Source: Chromera velia
Lineage: Eukaryota; Sar; Chromeraceae
Assembly: GCA_018398765.1 (NCBI GenBank)
Contig: JAHBMJ010000179.1
Span: 100,070-134,647 of the forward strand
Length of the DNA: 34,578 bases
Direction: 5' to 3'
Shown here: in pieces, positions 31,442-34,578 of the stretch
Layout of the letters: each line of letters starts with the position of its first letter
Position numbering within the stretch: position 1 is the first letter of the stretch
The notes under the pieces: generated by a model
What the model saw: only the letters and a program-made list of their open reading frames with translations
Told to the model about the DNA's origin: nothing
The model's database searches: none
Position numbers and translations under genes: made by a program

Positions 31442-33708
31442 TCAGACAACCTTCTGCTGCTGAACCTCCTCCCCTGAAGCGGAGGCACCTCCAGATTCCG
31501 CACCCGCCAGACCTGCGAACCCCTCAGGCCCCCCAATGCCCCCCTCGGGAACAGCCTGCTGCTGTTGTTGCTGCTGCTGGAGGGCCCCGAACAGAAACGC
31601 CCCGGCACCTCCAGGCATGGCTGCCGCCGCGTGCAGAGCAGCCGCTGCTTGGGGTTGGAAGAGTCCGGCAGCCTGCTGTGCCTGCTGTTGCTGGGAGGCC
31701 TGCTCGCTGTCTCCCCCATTCGGCGCACTTCCGTTCTGCTGCTGCTGCTGTTGTTGTTGTTGCTGAGCCGCCTGCATCTGTTGGTACTGGGCGGCAAGGA
31801 GAAGCTGCCTGATCTGGAGGTTCTGCTGGATCGGGTGGGGTGCAAATTGGGGGGCCTGGCCGAGGGCTCCGAAAAGTCCCGGCTGCTGAGGAGGGGGGGT
31901 CTGGGAGGCAGGGCGGGGGGGGGAGGATCCGTTCTGCTGAGGAGGTTGGCTGTCCTGGTCTGCCTGCTGTTGCTGCTGCTGTTGCTGCTGCTGTTGGGCT
32001 TGGTGTTGCATGTGCAGGTTGTGCAGGTGTTGCAGCTGGAGCCAGTAGAAGAACTGCTGAGGACTGATCAAATTCTTCTGATCACCTCCGGCAGCCGCCC
32101 CATTTGCTGCTGCTGCAGCACCCGAGAGAGCATTCAGATCACCGATACCCCCCTCAGCCCCCCCAGCGGCAGGGAACTGAAGTCCCGGGAACAAAGCAGC
32201 TCCGGGGATCTGAAGCTGTTGTCCCGGCTGCTGTTGCTGGGGCACACCGAGAGCACGGAAGCTGTTCGAGTTCTGCTGGGACACTGATGTTGCAGCAGTC
32301 TGGAATCCCGTAGTGTCGCTCTCTCCGTTGTTTGTGCCCCCAGACCTCCGAGATCCCACACCACTACCACGAGGACGACCACGAGGTCTCCCTGTCCCCC
32401 TTGGCTGTTTCACAACACTTGTCGCCCTCCCACGGGAAGAACTGCCACCCCGACCCCTGGTGCTGGTGCCCCCCCGACCCCGACCACGGCCTCGTGAACC
32501 ACGGGGTCGACCACGGGACCTCGGGGGATCGGCTGAGGAGGTGAGAGGGGGGTCTGCTTCAGCGGGGTTGATCTGGGAGGAGGAAGAGGCAGAAGCCGCA
32601 GCGGTGGCTGCGGAAGCTGCTGAAGCTGCGGCTGCTGCGCGCTCTTCACGCTGGGCAGCAGACAGGGGAGGGCGACCTCGAGGGCGTCCTGTGGGTGCTC
32701 TGCCTCCTCTGCCCCCCCTGCCTCTGGTGGTCGGGGTGAAGGGGGCCTTCGGAAGACTCGCTCTCTCGGCCATCTCTCTGCGGGACTTGACCATCTCGGC
32801 GGGGGGCTCTCCGGTGTGTTTCTCGACCTCCTTCATTCTCTCCCAGTCTCGCTTCTCGGCGGAGTATCGGGCCTTTTCGGCATCCTCCAGAGCTACGTAG
32901 TGCTGCAGAAGAGGCAGAGAAAACGGGAGGGAAATCTGTGAGGTGGAGGATCGAGAGTCAACAGAACCAGAAAGGACGAGAGGGAACAAGCAGAGGCAAG
33001 AGGTTATGCTGCCCAAGAATTACACCTTCCGGACTGACCGCTTTGCGAGCTGGATCCATGTCACGCCATTCTTCGCCTGCACGTATGCCAAGAAGGGGGG
33101 AAAGACACGTATGAGATTGTTGCTCAACACTCATGGTCGTGTTGGAAAGGAGGCAGGTCAACTGACCGATCATTCTGGCGATCTGGGTCACGTCACACTT
33201 CTCCTTGTCGTGCCGGGCCTGTCGCAGCTGTGCATGGCGTTCCTTGGAGTAGAAAAGAAACGCTGTGCAGATTTTTTTCGGCAGAGAGGGGTCCTGCAAC
33301 AGAGGAGGACAACAGGCAGAAAGGAGACTCATGTCAATACGTCAACAGCGGGGCTGTTGGACAGGAGTTTCTTTACTCCTTCTTGCAACAGTACCAACTG
33401 ACCAAATGATGCTTCCTCCGCTTCATTCGTCCATGCTCAGGGCTGTTGGTAAGAACACCGTTCATGCCGTTCAGAGGGGGATCTTCCTGTTCCTCCTCCA
33501 TCTCTCCAATACCCATTGTTTCGTCGTTGTGCAGATCGTCCCCCTGCAAACAAGAACAAAACAAGATAGTGAACCCAGGACGACGGCGCATTCAACATTG
33601 GATCTCTGGCCAACACCCCAAAAAAGCCATCTGCAAGGTGTTTCTCGGTTCACTTACCACTGGCAGATCCTGCGGGTGGAAGTCCTCGTCGTTTCCAACC
33701 AAGCTCAT
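31442..33708 (-). CDS. HMG-box protein with AT-hook/RG repeats and polyQ tail, 605 aa, five exons
   Basis: Chromatin or transcription architectural protein, presumably nuclear. Exons on the minus strand: 33708-33658 (ATG, MSLVGNDEDFHPQ), 33543-33403, 33293-33167, 33076-33039 (38 nt) and 32902-31442 (TGA stop). Introns of 114, 109, 90 and 136 nt have donors GTAAGT, GTCAGT, GTCAGT, GTCAGT and all end TGCAG. The HMG box (about 68-140) is assembled across three exons: LPKKICTAFLFYSKER, VTQIARMIG, EEWRDMDPARKA, then HYVALEDAEKARY. This order matches the family exactly, confirming the joins. A basic patch (KRRKHH) precedes it. Residues about 185-290 hold several GRPRGRP AT-hook cores and RGRGRGRGG repeats for minor-groove binding. 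The C-terminal ~300 residues are Gln/Ala/Gly-rich with three or more polyQ runs, probably disordered and activation-like. Family call is firm; target genes are unknown. Confidence 0.9.
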
Positions 33709-34578
33709 TTTGCGCTGTTAAGCTGTCTGCTTGTTTCTGAAGACGTTCGTGTGAAGAAAAACTGATCACTTCACAGGCGGGAGTGTCTCTCTCTCTCAAA
33801 CAACTCAACACAACCGGTCACAGAATTCTGATACCTCGGTTGCCAATACAGCGTTGCTCCAGTCTGTATTCCAACTCTCTGTATTGCTGGAACTGTATAT
33901 TGAAGTGAAGGAAATGTGTCTGCAGAAATTCAGAAATTTAAAAGCCGTTACAGAGGGGGCTGTTTTGTATTATTCATAATATCGCTGTCAATATTTTTTT
34001 CGGCCAGAAAAATTTTTTTTTTATCGATATTTTTCGAAAACTTGAGTTTGGTGAAACACCCTCCGTTTGGTTGTTTTTTCTGAGTTTTTTCAAGAACGTG
34101 GAGGAAAAACTTGAGTTCTAGACTGTTGCCCGAAGTGGCAGCCCCGAAAAAGTCTAAATCACGCGACACACCTGTGTTGTGTGAATTCCTTTTATGGCGC
34201 GGCTCTGGTTAAACGCCTTTCCCCCCCCAAATAGGTGAATTCCATGTATGGCACAGAAGCCGGCCGGCCTTCAGATTCAGGATTGAGCTAAGGTTATTGT
34301 CACGCTCCGCGCGCTCGCGCGCACAAAAGGCATGCTTTTCTCCATCCACCCGGCCGTCGATCATGCTCGTATCGGCGTGCATTGGATTGAAGTCAGACGC
34401 GAACACAAGACAGCCACACCCTAATTCTCCTTCACCATTCCACAGAACCACTCCGCTGTGGACCGTGTGAAAGCGTACAAGCACGCACTGCGAGTTGAGC
34501 TGCCAGCAAACTTCGAATCTTCAGTCCCGGTCGCAGTGTTTGACTGCCTGACCGTTTGACTGACCGACAAGTCCTCTC
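33709..34578. promoter_or_regulatory. 5' region upstream of the HMG-box gene, to the window end
   Basis: Likely promoter and 5' untranslated region. About 33940-34090 is AT-rich with A- and T-runs; AAAACTTGAGTT occurs twice (about 34040 and 34107), and GTGAATTCC occurs twice (about 34179 and 34233). About 34290-34330 is a GC-rich CGCGCGCTCGCGCGC tract. No gene is seen in the last 870 bases. Confidence 0.4.

Noticed and set aside
31565-32287. 240-codon plus-strand Leu-rich frame
   Set aside because: Antisense of the polyQ/Gly-rich exon of the HMG-box gene.
1-34578. Over-representation of CGATCG/TCGATCGA words
   Set aside because: Noticeable, but my rough count (about 14 CGATCG against 8 expected) is too weak without a computed background.
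1-34578. CRISPR arrays, bacterial operons, insertion sequences or LTR/virus-like elements
   Set aside because: None seen; repeats are microsatellites or short duplications, and no integrase, capsid or transposase motif appears.

Overview
The window looks like nuclear DNA of a protist, most likely an alveolate such as a photosynthetic chromerid (Chromera-like). The reasons are: spliceosomal introns in nearly every gene, one gene every 3-8 kb, long introns and spacers full of polypyrimidine/polypurine tracts and microsatellites, an acyl-CoA synthetase whose motifs ([19 protein letters not shown]) recall apicomplexan proteins, and repeated copies of TGCATGCA, a word known as an ApiAP2 binding site in apicomplexans. 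The species is inferred, not proven. There are no operons, ribosome binding sites or CRISPR arrays.

Layout. 1-1758 (+): the 3' exons of a long-chain acyl-CoA synthetase (ACSL), whose conserved motifs are intact but lie in frames separated by four apparent 4-nt insertions and one 5-nt insertion. 2541-2998 (+): the 3' stub of a non-LTR retrotransposon. 3.0-8.0 kb: no supportable gene, mostly purine/pyrimidine-biased DNA. 8033-10313 (-): a three-exon gene for an unrecognised 588-aa protein. 11529-15232 (+): a three-exon gene for a 911-aa tandem CCCH zinc-finger protein, transcribed divergently from the previous gene. 15.2-19.6 kb: no gene, ending in an AT-rich stretch. 19637-21399 (-): a two-exon, signal-peptide-bearing alpha/beta hydrolase (lipase-like). 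22040-24685 (+): a P-loop GTPase-like protein with coiled coils and a C-terminal hydrophobic hairpin, divergent from the lipase. 24.7-31.4 kb: no supportable gene, with AT-rich DNA, a duplicated ~205-bp unit and microsatellites. 31442-33708 (-): a five-exon gene for a 605-aa HMG-box/AT-hook/polyQ chromatin protein. 33.7-34.6 kb: its upstream region.

Working together. The lipase and GTPase share a ~640-bp divergent 5' region that carries a 30-bp direct repeat and a perfect hairpin, and AT-rich DNA bounds the pair on both sides, so they may form a co-regulated membrane module. The unknown protein and the CCCH protein share another divergent 5' region. The HMG-box and CCCH proteins are likely regulators of chromatin and RNA respectively.

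The most unusual signals are three. First, the ACSL 4-nt insertions: two are the identical 11-mer ATGAATTAAGG, and all four fit RATYRARG. Second, 5' splice sites are mostly GTCAG (C at +3) rather than GTAAG/GTGAG. Third, 3' splice sites are almost always TGCAG. All exon structures were read by hand from frame continuity and protein-family motifs; no transcript data were available.
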